Positions 51,516 to 60,998 of a stretch of 64,000 nt of DNA are shown here, in pieces. The notes beneath the pieces are model-generated. The model was not told the DNA's origin. It searched no databases and saw only the letters and a list, made by a program, of their open reading frames with translations. A program made the position numbers and the translations under genes. The stretch comes from Klugiella xanthotipulae (lineage in GTDB: Bacteria > Actinomycetota > Actinomycetes > Actinomycetales > Microbacteriaceae). Position 1 is the stretch's first letter. Each line of letters starts with the position of its first letter. The DNA is taken from assembly GCF_006716695.1 (NCBI RefSeq), contig NZ_VFPN01000001.1, positions 1-64,000 on the forward strand, in the 5' to 3' direction.

Positions 51516-52393
51516 CCTTTTACCGCTCCGGTCAGTCCGCCCACAATGCGTTTTTCAGCAAGCAGGAAGAAGACCATTGCCGGGATCATTGCCAGTGAGG
51601 TGTATGCGAGTACTGCCCCCGTATCCTGGGAGTACTGCGTCGAAAATTGTGTAACGCCCAAGGGAAGCGGCCACCATTCCTGTGGCAGCGTGCCGGTGCT
51701 GATAACGAGCAGTGGTAATAGGTAGCCATTCCAGCTGGCCACAAAGGCAAGAATTCCCACCGTCACAAGTCCGGGTTTGGACAGTGGCAGCAGAATGCGC
51801 CAGAAGAAACCAACGCGCGTGGCCCCGTCAATGCGGGCTGCTTCCTCAAGTTCGTCAGGAATCGCGCGCAAAAACGGCACAAGAATAATGATCGTCGTGG
51901 GGAGAGCGAACGCAATACCGGGAATGATGACACCAAGATACGTTCCATGCAGCCCCATGGTGCGCAGGAGGAGAGTAAGCGGTAACGCTGCAACCGTCAG
52001 AGGGAACATCAGCCCCGCGGCAAACAGGGTGTACAACCCCTCGCGCCCACGGAAATTGTAGCGGGCGATCACGAAGGCGGCCATGAGTCCGGCAATCACC
52101 ACACCCACGGTTGTCGAACCCGCGAGGATCAGGCTGGCGGTCACGTTGCCCCAGAACCGCGGGCTCGTCGCCACCGTGATCCAGTTCGTGAACACCCACG
52201 GATCGGGCAGACCCGCCGGGTTCGCATTGAGGTCAGCCGTCGTCCGAAACCCGCCCACAAAGACGTAAAGCACGGGTCCGATGGCAACGGCAGCAACGGC
52301 GAGTGCCACAACGTAGACGAACGGTTGACTCCAGTCGAACCTGCGGCGCTCCCGCGCGGCGGCCTCGCCGGTACTGGCTGTCATGGTGGACAT
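51512..52393 (-). CDS. carbohydrate ABC transporter permease (MalG type)
   Basis: 293 residues with six hydrophobic segments and the binding-protein-dependent transport signature EEAARIDGATRVGFFWRILLPLSKPGLVTVG (EAA loop). It pairs with the upstream permease. Overlaps both neighbours (TAATG with the upstream gene, ATGA with the GH3 gene), so the operon is translationally coupled. No ATPase is encoded here; an MsiK-like shared ATPase is usual in actinobacteria. Confidence 0.93.
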   Translation of the reverse strand: MSTMTASTGEAAARERRRFDWSQPFVYVVALAVAAVAIGPVLYVFVGGFRTTADLNANPAGLPDPWVFTNWITVATSPRFWGNVTASLILAGSTTVGVVIAGLMAAFVIARYNFRGREGLYTLFAAGLMFPLTVAALPLTLLLRTMGLHGTYLGVIIPGIAFALPTTIIILVPFLRAIPDELEEAARIDGATRVGFFWRILLPLSKPGLVTVGILAFVASWNGYLLPLLVISTGTLPQEWWPLPLGVTQFSTQYSQDTGAVLAYTSLAMIPAMVFFLLAEKRIVGGLTGAVKG

Positions 52394-53391
52394 TATTGAA
52401 CTCCCCGGGTAATGGCACCGGTGAGATCACGGCGCAGTGCGAGGCGCTGATAGACGAGCGCAATGATGAGCGAGATAACAAAAAGGATGACGGCGATTGC
52501 GCTTCCATATCCGGGTTGTCCGCCGAATTGACCCTGCTGGACCATGTAGGTGGCCATGGTCTCGGTTGAAATCCTGCGCACCGCCGGGGCAACAGTGACC
52601 CACACCATGTCGAATACCTGAAGGGCACCGATGATCGATAGAAACGCCCAAATACGAACCGTGGGGGCCAGAAGCGGCAGGGTGATGTAGCGCTGGGTCT
52701 GCCACCAGGTCGCACCATCAATCTGAGCCGCCTCTGCAAGCTCATCCGGCACCCCCTGGAGTCCGGCGAGCATCAGCAGGATGGCGAAACCGATGTACTT
52801 CCAACTGAGAATCAGGAAGATCGTCCACAGCGCGATGTCCGGATCGGCCAGCCAGTTGTGGCGCAGAAACCCGAGACCACAGGCCTCAAGCATCGCGTTC
52901 ACACCACCACCAGGTTGAAGAAGAAGCTTCCAGGCGAGACCGGCGATCACCTCGGCCAGCACGTAGGGCACAAAGATGAGCAGGCGGAACACCCCGCGCC
53001 CGCGCAATTTGCGGTTCAGTAGCAGAGCGATCCCGATCGCGAGCGGGCCCTGTATGAGCAGTGACATCACGAGGATGAGGAAAGTATTTCCGATGGCACG
53101 CTGAAATTCGGGGGTCGAGAGGGCACGCACATAGTTGTCAAAGCCGACAAAACGGTCCGGGTCCGCGAGGTTATCCCATCGAAACCCGGCGGGGAGATTA
53201 TAAAAACTGTAGACGGCTGCCAACACGACGGGCAGAATCACAAACCCGATGAAGAGCACCAGGGCTGGAGCGGTGAACAGGGCAATCTCGAACCGTTTGC
53301 GGACAACACCCGTGCGGCTCGGTGGGCGGGATGCGGGATGCGGGTCTGGCCCCGCGGAAACCGCCGGGCCAGACGAAACGACGGCGGTCAT
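52393..53391 (-). CDS. carbohydrate ABC transporter permease (MalF type)
   Basis: 332 residues. Six to seven transmembrane segments starting at FTAPALVLFIGFVILPVVLAAVYSFY, and the EAA loop ELAEAAQIDGATWWQTQRYITLPLLAPTVR. Forms the channel with the MalG-type protein. The ATG overlaps the stop of the binding-protein gene by one base (TAATG). Confidence 0.93.
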   Translation of the reverse strand: MTAVVSSGPAVSAGPDPHPASRPPSRTGVVRKRFEIALFTAPALVLFIGFVILPVVLAAVYSFYNLPAGFRWDNLADPDRFVGFDNYVRALSTPEFQRAIGNTFLILVMSLLIQGPLAIGIALLLNRKLRGRGVFRLLIFVPYVLAEVIAGLAWKLLLQPGGGVNAMLEACGLGFLRHNWLADPDIALWTIFLILSWKYIGFAILLMLAGLQGVPDELAEAAQIDGATWWQTQRYITLPLLAPTVRIWAFLSIIGALQVFDMVWVTVAPAVRRISTETMATYMVQQGQFGGQPGYGSAIAVILFVISLIIALVYQRLALRRDLTGAITRGVQ

Positions 53392-54692
53392 TACTGCGTC
53401 TCCGCCGCATCCTGCATCTTGGTAACAATATCTTTCGGGCTACCGGCACCGGCAAAAAGGTTCACGATTCCCTCATTCATGGCGTTGCCGACCGTTGTTC
53501 CGAAGGCCGTATCAAACCACAGCTGAACGGATGAGGAGGCCGCGAGGCCATCGGCCACCATCGTGAGATTTGGGTCATCGAGTGACGAGACAGCGGCGGA
53601 AACTGTTGGGATTCCGGACCCGCTGGCGGCGAATCGCTTCTGAACGTCTTCACTCATGATGTAGGCCAGTAATTCGGCGCACTCTGGTGGTGCCGATGCG
53701 GAGCATCCGAAACCGTCACCGCCACCGAGGGCAGCCTTCGGGTCGCCGTCGGCACCCGTGATACCGGGGACGGGGAACCATCCCAGGAACGGGGGAACTT
53801 TCTGGTCCGCGGTCAGACCGCCGATGGTTCCCGCATTCCAGTGGCCCATGAGCTCCATCGAGGCCTGGCCGTTCGCCACCATACCGGCGGAACTCCCCGC
53901 GCCCTGTTGGGCTGGCGTGCCCAGGAAGCCCTCCTGGAACGGCTCAATGCCAATAAAGTCTTGTAACCGTTCACCGGCTTCCACCCAGCACCCATCACTG
54001 AAGTCGAAGTCCTTCTCCGCCTGAGCCAACGTCTCGGGCGAGCATGACTTGAGCGCAAATTGGTACCACCAATGCGCTGCGGGCCACCCGTCTCCGGCAC
54101 CGACGGCGATGGGGGTAAAGCCCGCGTCGCGTAGCTTATCGACGGCGTCGATGAGATCGTCGAATGTCTGGGGAATCTCAACACCGGCTTCGGCAAACTG
54201 GTCGGTGTTGTACCAGAAACCCTCAATGCCGAAGGTGAAGGGGACACCGTAGGTGACCCCATCGACCTGCCACGGGGTCACGGTGGTTCCCACGCTGGCG
54301 ATAGTGTCACCAATCGAATCATCCAGTGGCATCAGATAACCGTTGTCCACCTGATCGCGCAGCTCACCGCCGGGCCACACCTGGAACAGGTCTGGCGGGT
54401 CACCGGCTGCCAGCGCGTTGGGGATCAGTGTGCGCTGGAGCTCTTCGTTCTGATATCCGGTCTGTTCAACGGTGACGCCCGGATGCGCGTCTTCGAACTC
54501 TGCAGCCACGTCTTCCCATACGGCAGGGATGGGGCCGGAGGTGGCATTGTGCCACCAGGTAAGGGTGACGTCTCCGCCGCCGCCCGTGTTGTTTCCGTCT
54601 GTGCTGCCGGAACATCCGGCCAGTGCTGCGGCGGTGAGCGCAGCGGTAACAACGGCCACACCCACACGCTTCATACTTCTGCTGTTCATCAT
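53391..54692 (-). CDS. sugar-binding lipoprotein of the ABC importer
   Basis: 433 residues. A lipoprotein signal peptide (KRVGVAVVTAALTAAALAGCSGS, lipobox LAGC) leads into an extracellular solute-binding domain of family 1 (VTLTWWHNATSGPIPAVWEDVAAEFEDAHPGVTVEQTGY ... GVPFTFGIEGFWYNTDQFAEAGVEIPQTFDDLIDAVDKLRDAG). It captures oligosaccharide for the two permeases. First gene of the operon; the leader holds a palindrome that the divergent ROK regulator may bind. Confidence 0.93.
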   Translation of the reverse strand: MMNSRSMKRVGVAVVTAALTAAALAGCSGSTDGNNTGGGGDVTLTWWHNATSGPIPAVWEDVAAEFEDAHPGVTVEQTGYQNEELQRTLIPNALAAGDPPDLFQVWPGGELRDQVDNGYLMPLDDSIGDTIASVGTTVTPWQVDGVTYGVPFTFGIEGFWYNTDQFAEAGVEIPQTFDDLIDAVDKLRDAGFTPIAVGAGDGWPAAHWWYQFALKSCSPETLAQAEKDFDFSDGCWVEAGERLQDFIGIEPFQEGFLGTPAQQGAGSSAGMVANGQASMELMGHWNAGTIGGLTADQKVPPFLGWFPVPGITGADGDPKAALGGGDGFGCSASAPPECAELLAYIMSEDVQKRFAASGSGIPTVSAAVSSLDDPNLTMVADGLAASSSVQLWFDTAFGTTVGNAMNEGIVNLFAGAGSPKDIVTKMQDAAETQ

Positions 54693-54745
54693 TGAACCGT
54701 CCTCTTCGTCGAACAGACTACTCAGGTTTCTCTGGGGGAATCGAA

Positions 54746-54769
54746 AGTTTCGTAACTATCACCGAAACT
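54746..54769. promoter_or_regulatory. palindromic operator between the importer operon and the ROK regulator
   Basis: AGTTTCG (54746-54752) mirrors CGAAACT (54763-54769) with a 10-bp spacer, in the divergent promoter region. The length and layout resemble ROK/NagC-type operators. A further TTCGAA follows at 54771-54776. Confidence 0.6.
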
Positions 54770-54845
54770 CTTCGAATGCTTCTATCGTAGAGAGGAAATT
54801 GATATGGTGTCAAGGGCAACAAATTCACGGAGCAGAGGAGCACCC

Positions 54846-56012
54846 ATGGTTGAGCGCCCATCTCGCGTGGACGGCGTGCGCCGCACCAACCTAGGCAAGA
54901 TCCTCCGATGTGTCCACCTCAACGGCCCGCAGTCACGGGCAGCACTGACGACCGAAACCGGCCTGAACCGCTCAACGGTATCCGACCTGGTTTCCGAACT
55001 GGCCCTGAGCGGCCTCGTTACCGAGCGCGACCCCGACCCCACCCGCCGCGTCGGGCGCCCCTCACCTATCGTTGCCGCAAGCGACGACGTGGTTGCGATT
55101 GCAATCAATCCCGAAATCGACGCACTGGAAGTGGGCGCGGTGACCCTGGGCGGACGAGTCCGGGAACGCGTCCGCGAGACCTTCACCCAGCCACCAAGCG
55201 CCGCCGACACCGTTGCAGCGGTAGCGCGCATCGTCACCGGCTGGCGCACCACCCCCCTGGCCGAGTGCCGGATGATCGGGCTCGGCGTCGCACTACCCGG
55301 ACTGGTTCGGGCCGACACCGGCCTCGTCCGCCTCGCACCGCATCTGGGATGGCGCGACGAAAACTTTGGTCACGCTATCTCTCTCGCAACGGAGCTATCC
55401 GTTGTCGTGGGAAACGACGCCACCCTGGGCGCACAGGCCGAACACCTATTCGGAGCCGCCCGCACCCATCACAACGTCGTATACCTCAATGGCGGCGCAA
55501 GCGGCATCGGCGGGGGGCTCATCCTGCAGGGCGTCGTTATTGAGGGGGCCGACGGCTACGCCGGCGAGTGGGGTCATATTCACCCCGGCATTGACCGGGA
55601 AAGCGACCGCCGCACCCCGTCCGGGACGCTCGAGGACGAGGTTAATCAGACCCGCCTCCTCCAGGCCGCGGGACTCGGCCCGGTTGACCATAGTGCGCTG
55701 GCGGCGACGCTCGCCGCCTCGGAAGACCCCCGGGCGCTCGCAGAGATCGACCGCCAGCGTCGGATTCTTGCCGTTGTGCTCGCCAACGCAATCAATGTAC
55801 TCAACCCGTCCATGATCGTCCTCGGTGGATTCCTCGCGATCCTGCACGAGCGAGACCCGGAGGGCCTACTCGCCGACGTCCAGGCACGGGCACTCACCTC
55901 CTCCGCGGAAAATATCACGATCAGCGCCGCCGCCCTCGGCCGGGACCGACTCCTCATCGGGGCGGCAGAAGCGGCCTTTGCCGCTTTACTTGCGGACCCG
56001 GTGGGCGTCTAA
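54846..56012 (+). CDS. ROK-family transcriptional regulator
   Basis: About 388 residues. Winged helix (LGKILRCVHLNGPQSRAALTTETGLNRSTVSDLVSELALSGLVTE) and a ROK sugar-kinase-like domain (GLGVALPGLV, VVGNDATLGAQAEHLFGAA, GGASGIGGGLILQGVV, GYAGEWGHIHPG). The usual zinc motif CxCGxxGC after GH is missing: the segment reads GIDRESDRRTPSGTLEDEV. ATG 54846 has GAGGAG upstream; ATG 54804 is an alternative. It most likely represses the adjoining importer/GH3 operon. Confidence 0.88.
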   Translation: MVERPSRVDGVRRTNLGKILRCVHLNGPQSRAALTTETGLNRSTVSDLVSELALSGLVTERDPDPTRRVGRPSPIVAASDDVVAIAINPEIDALEVGAVTLGGRVRERVRETFTQPPSAADTVAAVARIVTGWRTTPLAECRMIGLGVALPGLVRADTGLVRLAPHLGWRDENFGHAISLATELSVVVGNDATLGAQAEHLFGAARTHHNVVYLNGGASGIGGGLILQGVVIEGADGYAGEWGHIHPGIDRESDRRTPSGTLEDEVNQTRLLQAAGLGPVDHSALAATLAASEDPRALAEIDRQRRILAVVLANAINVLNPSMIVLGGFLAILHERDPEGLLADVQARALTSSAENITISAAALGRDRLLIGAAEAAFAALLADPVGV

Positions 56013-56126
56013 AGTCGCGCATCCGCTGATCAGCGAGCGATTGTTTCACAACGGGAAAAATCGAAGGATCGAGGCTCACGACCTTCCGCAGGTCGTCACG
56101 TATATCCACACACACTCGCTACTCAG

Positions 56127-56141
56127 TGGTACTATATACCA
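56127..56141. promoter_or_regulatory. palindrome in the leader of the first PadR gene
   Basis: TGGTA and TACCA arms flank CTATA, 34-48 bp before the padR start. The centre TATA could overlap a -10 element, the usual layout for PadR autoregulation. Confidence 0.45.
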
Positions 56142-56175
56142 GTACTTAGCGACGCCAAGTAGCGAAGGAGAGCGT

Positions 56176-56541
56176 ATGGGCAAACAGATGACAGAGATGC
56201 TCAAGGGAACTCTGGAAGGCATCGTCCTCGCGATCCTGGCCGCACGGCCAGCCTACGGATACGACATCACCACGCAGCTGCGCGAGCAGGGTTTCTCCGA
56301 CCTTGCCGAGGGCACCATCTACGCGCTGCTCGTCAGAATCGAGCAGCGCGGGCTGGTGGACGTCGAGAAGGTCCCCTCCGAGAAGGGACCACCACGCAAG
56401 GTCTACACACTCAACGCACAGGGCAGCGAGTATCTCGCCGAGTTCTGGGGAACGTGGAGCTTCCTCGCCGAACGAATCGCACAGCTCCACCAACGCATCG
56501 AAAACTCACCCGAAGAAACACCGAGAGAAGAGGGAGCATAA
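56176..56541 (+). CDS. PadR-family transcriptional regulator
   Basis: 121 residues. Winged helix in LKGTLEGIVLAILAARPAYGYDITTQLREQGFSDLAEGTIYALLVRIEQRGLVDVEKVPSEKGPPRKVYTLNAQGSEYLAEF, then a short dimerisation helix. The ATG at 56176 has AAGGAG upstream; the longer open frame is rejected. Its TAA overlaps the next ATG (TAATG). It probably represses the DUF1048/ABC operon and responds to a substrate of the exporter. Confidence 0.9.
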   Translation: MGKQMTEMLKGTLEGIVLAILAARPAYGYDITTQLREQGFSDLAEGTIYALLVRIEQRGLVDVEKVPSEKGPPRKVYTLNAQGSEYLAEFWGTWSFLAERIAQLHQRIENSPEETPREEGA

Positions 56542-56906
56542 TGATGGCCGCAGGATGGATCGAACAGCTCACCGGCTCGTTCGACGACAAGAAGCGCTGG
56601 CGCCGGTACAAGGCCCGCAAGGAGCAGCTACCCGTTAGCTATCGCACCGCAATTGACGGAATAGAGCGCTACTTCATGTACGCCGGGTCCATCGTCAAAG
56701 GCGATGTCATGATGCGGATGCTTGAGGATCTCGCCGACCTGATCGAACGCGCCGCGGCCGATGGCACCCCCATCCGCACCATTGTCGGGGAGGACCCCGT
56801 GGAGTTCGCGGACACCTTCATCGCCAACTACGCGGACGGTCAGTGGATCAACAAGGAACGCAAACGCCTGACCGACGCCATCGACAGAGCCGCTGACCAG
56901 GCCTAG
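56541..56906 (+). CDS. DUF1048 protein
   Basis: 121 residues: KKRWRRYKARKEQLPVSYRTAIDGIERYFMYAG ... MLEDLADLIERAAADGTPIRTIVGEDPVEFADTFIANY, the DUF1048 pattern. These small helical proteins are regularly found between PadR and Drr-type ABC genes, and their role is unknown. Coupled to padR by TAATG. Confidence 0.85.
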   Translation: MMAAGWIEQLTGSFDDKKRWRRYKARKEQLPVSYRTAIDGIERYFMYAGSIVKGDVMMRMLEDLADLIERAAADGTPIRTIVGEDPVEFADTFIANYADGQWINKERKRLTDAIDRAADQA

Positions 56907-56929
56907 CACCCGAACCGGAGGAACCAACC

Positions 56930-57757
56930 ATGACAACCACCCCGACCCCCGAACCCGCCATCCGGGTGCAGGGCATCACAAAATCCTTCGCGGACCTGTA
57001 CGTGCTGCGGGGCGTCACCTTCGACGTGAAAGCGGGCAGCATCTTCGCACTGCTCGGCTCAAACGGTTCCGGCAAGACCACGCTGGTGCGGATCCTCTCA
57101 ACCCTCCTCAGAGCGGATACCGGCACCGCCTCGGTGCACGACTTTGACATTGCCACACAGCGCGGTGAGGTGCGCGAGTCGATCAGCCTCACCGGTCAAT
57201 TCGCCGCGGTTGACGACATCCTCACCGGACGAGAGAACCTCGTACTCATCGCAAGGCTACGCCACCTGAAAAATCCGGGCACAATTGCGGACGAGTTGCT
57301 CGCGCGCTTCTCACTCACCGAGGCGGGCAATCGCCGGGCAGCCACCTACTCGGGCGGGATGCGCCGCAGGCTCGATATCGCGATGAGCCTCATTGGCAAT
57401 CCACCGGTCATCTTCCTCGACGAGCCCACAACCGGGCTTGACCCACAGGCTCGCATCGAGGTGTGGCAGACGGTCAGACAACTCGCCCAGGGCGGCACGA
57501 CGGTGCTGCTGACCACGCAGTACCTTGATGAGGCCGAGCAGCTCGCCGACCGCATCGCGATCCTGCACCGGGGCACGATCATCCAGAATGGCACCCTCGC
57601 CGAGCTGAAGCAGCTTCTCCCCTCGGCCACCGTCGAGTACGTCGAGAAACAGCCCTCGTTAGAGGACGTCTTTCTCGCCCTCGTCGGCGATGACGATAGC
57701 GATCACACCGACAACACCGGCGACAGCACCACTCCCACAGGAAAGGATCCCCGATGA
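56930..57757 (+). CDS. ABC transporter ATPase (DrrA type)
   Basis: 275 residues. Walker A LGSNGSGKTT, signature YSGGMRRRLDIAMSL, Walker B VIFLDEPTTGLD and the H-loop region VLLTTQYLDEAEQLADRI. The EQLAD segment is typical of daunorubicin-type exporters. Coupled to the permease gene by ATGA overlap. Confidence 0.93.
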   Translation: MTTTPTPEPAIRVQGITKSFADLYVLRGVTFDVKAGSIFALLGSNGSGKTTLVRILSTLLRADTGTASVHDFDIATQRGEVRESISLTGQFAAVDDILTGRENLVLIARLRHLKNPGTIADELLARFSLTEAGNRRAATYSGGMRRRLDIAMSLIGNPPVIFLDEPTTGLDPQARIEVWQTVRQLAQGGTTVLLTTQYLDEAEQLADRIAILHRGTIIQNGTLAELKQLLPSATVEYVEKQPSLEDVFLALVGDDDSDHTDNTGDSTTPTGKDPR

Positions 57758-58518
57758 CCAGCCACATTCTCAGCGACACTCGTGTCCTGACCGCTCGCTC
57801 GCTGCGCCACATCCTGCGCAGCCCCGACACCATCATCACCACCGCGGTCACCCCGATTGCCCTGATGCTGTTGTTTGTGTACGTGCTCGGCGGCGCAATC
57901 ACCACCGGATCCGGCGGGTCCTATATCAATTACATGCTCCCCGGCATCCTGCTCATCACCATTGCCTCTGGTATCGCGTACACCGCGTACCGACTGTTCC
58001 TGGACATGCAGGGCGGCATCTTCGAACGATTTCAGTCCATGCCCATCGCGCGGTCAAGCGTGCTCTGGGGGCACGTGCTCACCTCGGTAGCCGCCAACCT
58101 GGTCTCGGTTGTGATCGTCACGGGGGTTGCGCTCCTGATGGGGTTCCGCACCGGGGCATCCGCGGGTTCCTGGCTCGCGATTGCCGGCATCCTGGTCCTC
58201 TTCACCCTCGCCTTGACCTGGGTCGCCGTTATCGCCGGGCTCTCCGCGAAGACCGTTGACGGAGCGAGCGCCTTCAGCTACCCGCTAATCTTCCTGCCAT
58301 TTATCAGCTCCGCGTTTGTGCCCACCGACACGATGCCCGGCCCGGTGGCCTGGTTCGCCGAGAACCAGCCGGTAACCTCCATCGTGAACACTATCCGCGC
58401 ACTATTCGCTCAGGAGCCCATTGGCGGCGACAGCTGGATCGCTCTTGCGTGGCTGGTTGGCCTCCTTGTTATCGCCTATGGTTGCGCGAACGCGATCTAC
58501 CGCACGAAAATCCGTTAA
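57754..58518 (+). CDS. ABC-2 type permease (DrrB type)
   Basis: 254 residues with six hydrophobic segments and the ABC-2 family middle (MLPGILLITIASGIAYTAYRLFLDMQGGIFERFQSMPIARSSVLWG). It pairs with the ATPase to form an exporter of a hydrophobic compound. Confidence 0.93.
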   Translation: MTSHILSDTRVLTARSLRHILRSPDTIITTAVTPIALMLLFVYVLGGAITTGSGGSYINYMLPGILLITIASGIAYTAYRLFLDMQGGIFERFQSMPIARSSVLWGHVLTSVAANLVSVVIVTGVALLMGFRTGASAGSWLAIAGILVLFTLALTWVAVIAGLSAKTVDGASAFSYPLIFLPFISSAFVPTDTMPGPVAWFAENQPVTSIVNTIRALFAQEPIGGDSWIALAWLVGLLVIAYGCANAIYRTKIR

Positions 58519-58549
58519 CATCGACAGCTATCACACACCCTTCACGATG

Positions 58550-58569
58550 TATCGTTGAGTATCGTTCAC
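58550..58569. promoter_or_regulatory. two 10-bp direct repeats upstream of the second PadR gene
   Basis: TATCGTTGAG and TATCGTTCAC are adjacent and one helical turn apart, just before the ribosome site AGGAGG. A PadR dimer site is plausible. Confidence 0.4.
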
Positions 58570-58588
58570 ATGTCAACAGGAGGTCATC

Positions 58589-59134
58589 ATGGGCAGTTCA
58601 TTCCCCGCAGGCGGATTCGGCAGCGGCACTCACACCGACGGTATGTGGCAGCTGATGGATCAGCTACGCTCCCGGTTCGAGAAGCGCGCGGGCAGCCGTG
58701 CGGGTCGCGGTGATGTACGCGCGGCGATCCTCGCGCTGCTCACCGAGAAACCCATGCACGGCTACCAGATCATCCACGAGATCGAGGAGCGCAGCGGCGG
58801 CAGCTGGAAGCCGAGCCCCGGCTCGGTCTACCCCACACTCCAGTTACTGGCAGAGGAGGGACTCATTAGCGCCGAGGAATCGAACGGCCGTAAAACCTAC
58901 CTCCTCACCGAGACTGGCCGGGACGAGGCGGCGAGCGCGAGCGACCGGGTGCACTGGGAGGGCGATGCCCCTGGTTCAGGTGTCGGGCGCACGGCGCTCC
59001 CCCAGGCGGGTATTGAACTCGCCCAGGCGGCTGCCCAGATGAACCGCACGGGAACCCCGGAACAGATCACGCAGGCCGTGACCGTGCTCGACGAGGCGCG
59101 CCGTCGGCTCTACTCGATTCTCGCCCAGGACTAA
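58589..59134 (+). CDS. PadR-family regulator with C-terminal extension
   Basis: 181 residues. Winged helix RAAILALLTEKPMHGYQIIHEIEERSGGSWKPSPGSVYPTLQLLAEEGLISAEESNGRKTYLLTETGRDEA. AGGAGG precedes the ATG. It ends 4 bp before the UbiB-type kinase gene and may share its transcript. Confidence 0.9.
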   Translation: MGSSFPAGGFGSGTHTDGMWQLMDQLRSRFEKRAGSRAGRGDVRAAILALLTEKPMHGYQIIHEIEERSGGSWKPSPGSVYPTLQLLAEEGLISAEESNGRKTYLLTETGRDEAASASDRVHWEGDAPGSGVGRTALPQAGIELAQAAAQMNRTGTPEQITQAVTVLDEARRRLYSILAQD

Positions 59135-59138
59135 CCCG

Positions 59139-60851
59139 GTGCCGTCAGCTCGCCGCACACAAGAGCATTCAATCCCGGGGTCCGGGGAGGTCCGTAGCCG
59201 TTACCGCCGCATCGTCCGTTTCGCCGGGGCTCAGCTTGCCGTAGCCTGGTGGTTCGAACTCTTCCTGCCGCGCATCGGGCTGGCGAAGGTCGCGGAGCGC
59301 ACCCGGGCTCGGCGGATGCGGCGCTTCGCGCAACGTTTTCATGTGCTCGCGGTAGACCTCGGTGGGCTGATGATCAAGGTGGGTCAGTTCATGTCCTCCC
59401 GGCTCGATGTGCTGCCGCCCGAGATCACCGCAGAGCTTGAGGGGTTACAGGACGAGGTGCCCCCCGTGCCCTTCGCCGCCATTCGTACCCTCGCAGAGAC
59501 GGAACTCGGGGTGCCGCTTGCCCGGGCGTTCGCGACAATCGACGATAGACCGATTGCGGCGGCCTCCCTGGGGCAGGCACACCGGGCCCGGCTCGCCCCC
59601 CTCGACGCTGCCGAAACGGGACTCGACGGGGTGGTCATCAAGGTTCAACGGCCGGGAATTGACGAGATCGTTGCCGTTGATCTGGCGGCACTGCGCAAAG
59701 TCGGCGGCTGGCTCAGCCGCGTGCGGTTGGTCGCCGACCGGGTGAATATGCCCGCGCTTGTGGAAGAGTTTGCGCAGACCAGCCGCGAGGAGATCGACTA
59801 TCTCCACGAGGCCGCAAACGCTGAGCGGTTCGCGGCTGACTTCGCCAACGATGAGCGGGTGAACGTGCCCGCCGTGGTGTGGGAACGAACCACCCGGCGC
59901 GTCCTGACCCTTGAGGATGTCACCGCGCTCAAGATCACCGATGCTGAAGGGTTGCGCGCCGCGGGCATCGACCCGGTGCAGGTGGCCCCGGTCTTCGCAG
60001 CGGTCATGTTCGAGCAACTATTCACCCACGGATTTTTCCACGCCGATCCGCACCCGGGCAACATCTTCGTGACCCCAACTGCCAAGACGCCGGGTGGGCA
60101 GCCGTGGATTCTGACCTTCATCGACTTTGGCATGATGGGCGAGGTCACCACCGGCACTCGCGGTGGCCTGCGCAAGCTCCTCATCGCGGCGGCCTCGCGG
60201 GATGGAAGCGGCCTGGTCAGCGCCATCCGAGACCTGGGCGTGCTCCTGCCCTCGGCCGAAACCACCGAACTCGAACGGGCGATGACGCAGCTTTTCGCCC
60301 GGTTCGGCGGCATGGGTTTTGCTGAGCTCCGTGAGGTAGACCCGCGTGAGTTCCGCGACTTCGCCGTTCAATTCGGTGATGTGGTGCGCTCACTACCCGT
60401 CCAACTGCCCGAGAACTTTCTGCTCATCATCCGTGCAATGTCACTCACATCCGGGGTGTGCAGTGCGCTGGATCCGGCATTTAACCTCTGGGACTCCGTT
60501 GAGCCGTATGCAACGCAGTTACTCCGCGATGAACGCGGAAACGTGGCCAAAGATTTCGCCCAGCAAGCGTTGGGGGTCGCCGGGGTCGCCTGGCGTCTCC
60601 CCACACGGCTGGATGGGCTCATCACGCGAGTCGAGGAGGGCTCGGTGGCGGTTGCGACGCCCCGACTGGACCGCACAATCGACCGGCTTGAGCGCACCGC
60701 ACGGCGGGTCATCTCGGCCGTGCTATTCGGTGCACTCCTCATCACGGGAAGCATCCTCCGCACGGATGATGCGCTGCTCGGCACGGTGATGATGGGGGTC
60801 TCAGTCGCCCCGCTGCTGCACACGCTTTTTGCGGGTCGCCGCGGTCGCTGA
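59139..60851 (+). CDS. ABC1/AarF/UbiB-family protein kinase-like protein
   Basis: 570 residues. KxGQ motif in MIKVGQFMSSRLDVLP, the alanine-rich loop IAAASLGQAHRA, VVIKVQRPGI, FFHADPHPGNIF and LTFIDFGMMGE identify the family. Two hydrophobic stretches at the C-terminus (SAVLFGALLITGSIL, LGTVMMGVSVAPLLHTLF) anchor it in the membrane. Relatives assist quinone or lipid metabolism. The GTG start lacks a strong ribosome site and may be translated from readthrough of the PadR gene. Confidence 0.88.
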   Translation: MPSARRTQEHSIPGSGEVRSRYRRIVRFAGAQLAVAWWFELFLPRIGLAKVAERTRARRMRRFAQRFHVLAVDLGGLMIKVGQFMSSRLDVLPPEITAELEGLQDEVPPVPFAAIRTLAETELGVPLARAFATIDDRPIAAASLGQAHRARLAPLDAAETGLDGVVIKVQRPGIDEIVAVDLAALRKVGGWLSRVRLVADRVNMPALVEEFAQTSREEIDYLHEAANAERFAADFANDERVNVPAVVWERTTRRVLTLEDVTALKITDAEGLRAAGIDPVQVAPVFAAVMFEQLFTHGFFHADPHPGNIFVTPTAKTPGGQPWILTFIDFGMMGEVTTGTRGGLRKLLIAAASRDGSGLVSAIRDLGVLLPSAETTELERAMTQLFARFGGMGFAELREVDPREFRDFAVQFGDVVRSLPVQLPENFLLIIRAMSLTSGVCSALDPAFNLWDSVEPYATQLLRDERGNVAKDFAQQALGVAGVAWRLPTRLDGLITRVEEGSVAVATPRLDRTIDRLERTARRVISAVLFGALLITGSILRTDDALLGTVMMGVSVAPLLHTLFAGRRGR

Positions 60852-60998
60852 GCGTGTCACAAAACCAGTTCTGCCAGGACGCCCCCGGTTTCGAGAACCC
60901 TCCAGAACGTGCTCGTCACGCCGTTGTATGCTGCACGCGTATACTCACAAACGCCGCCATACATCTAACGGCATTCTGCATCCAACGAGGGAGAAGAC

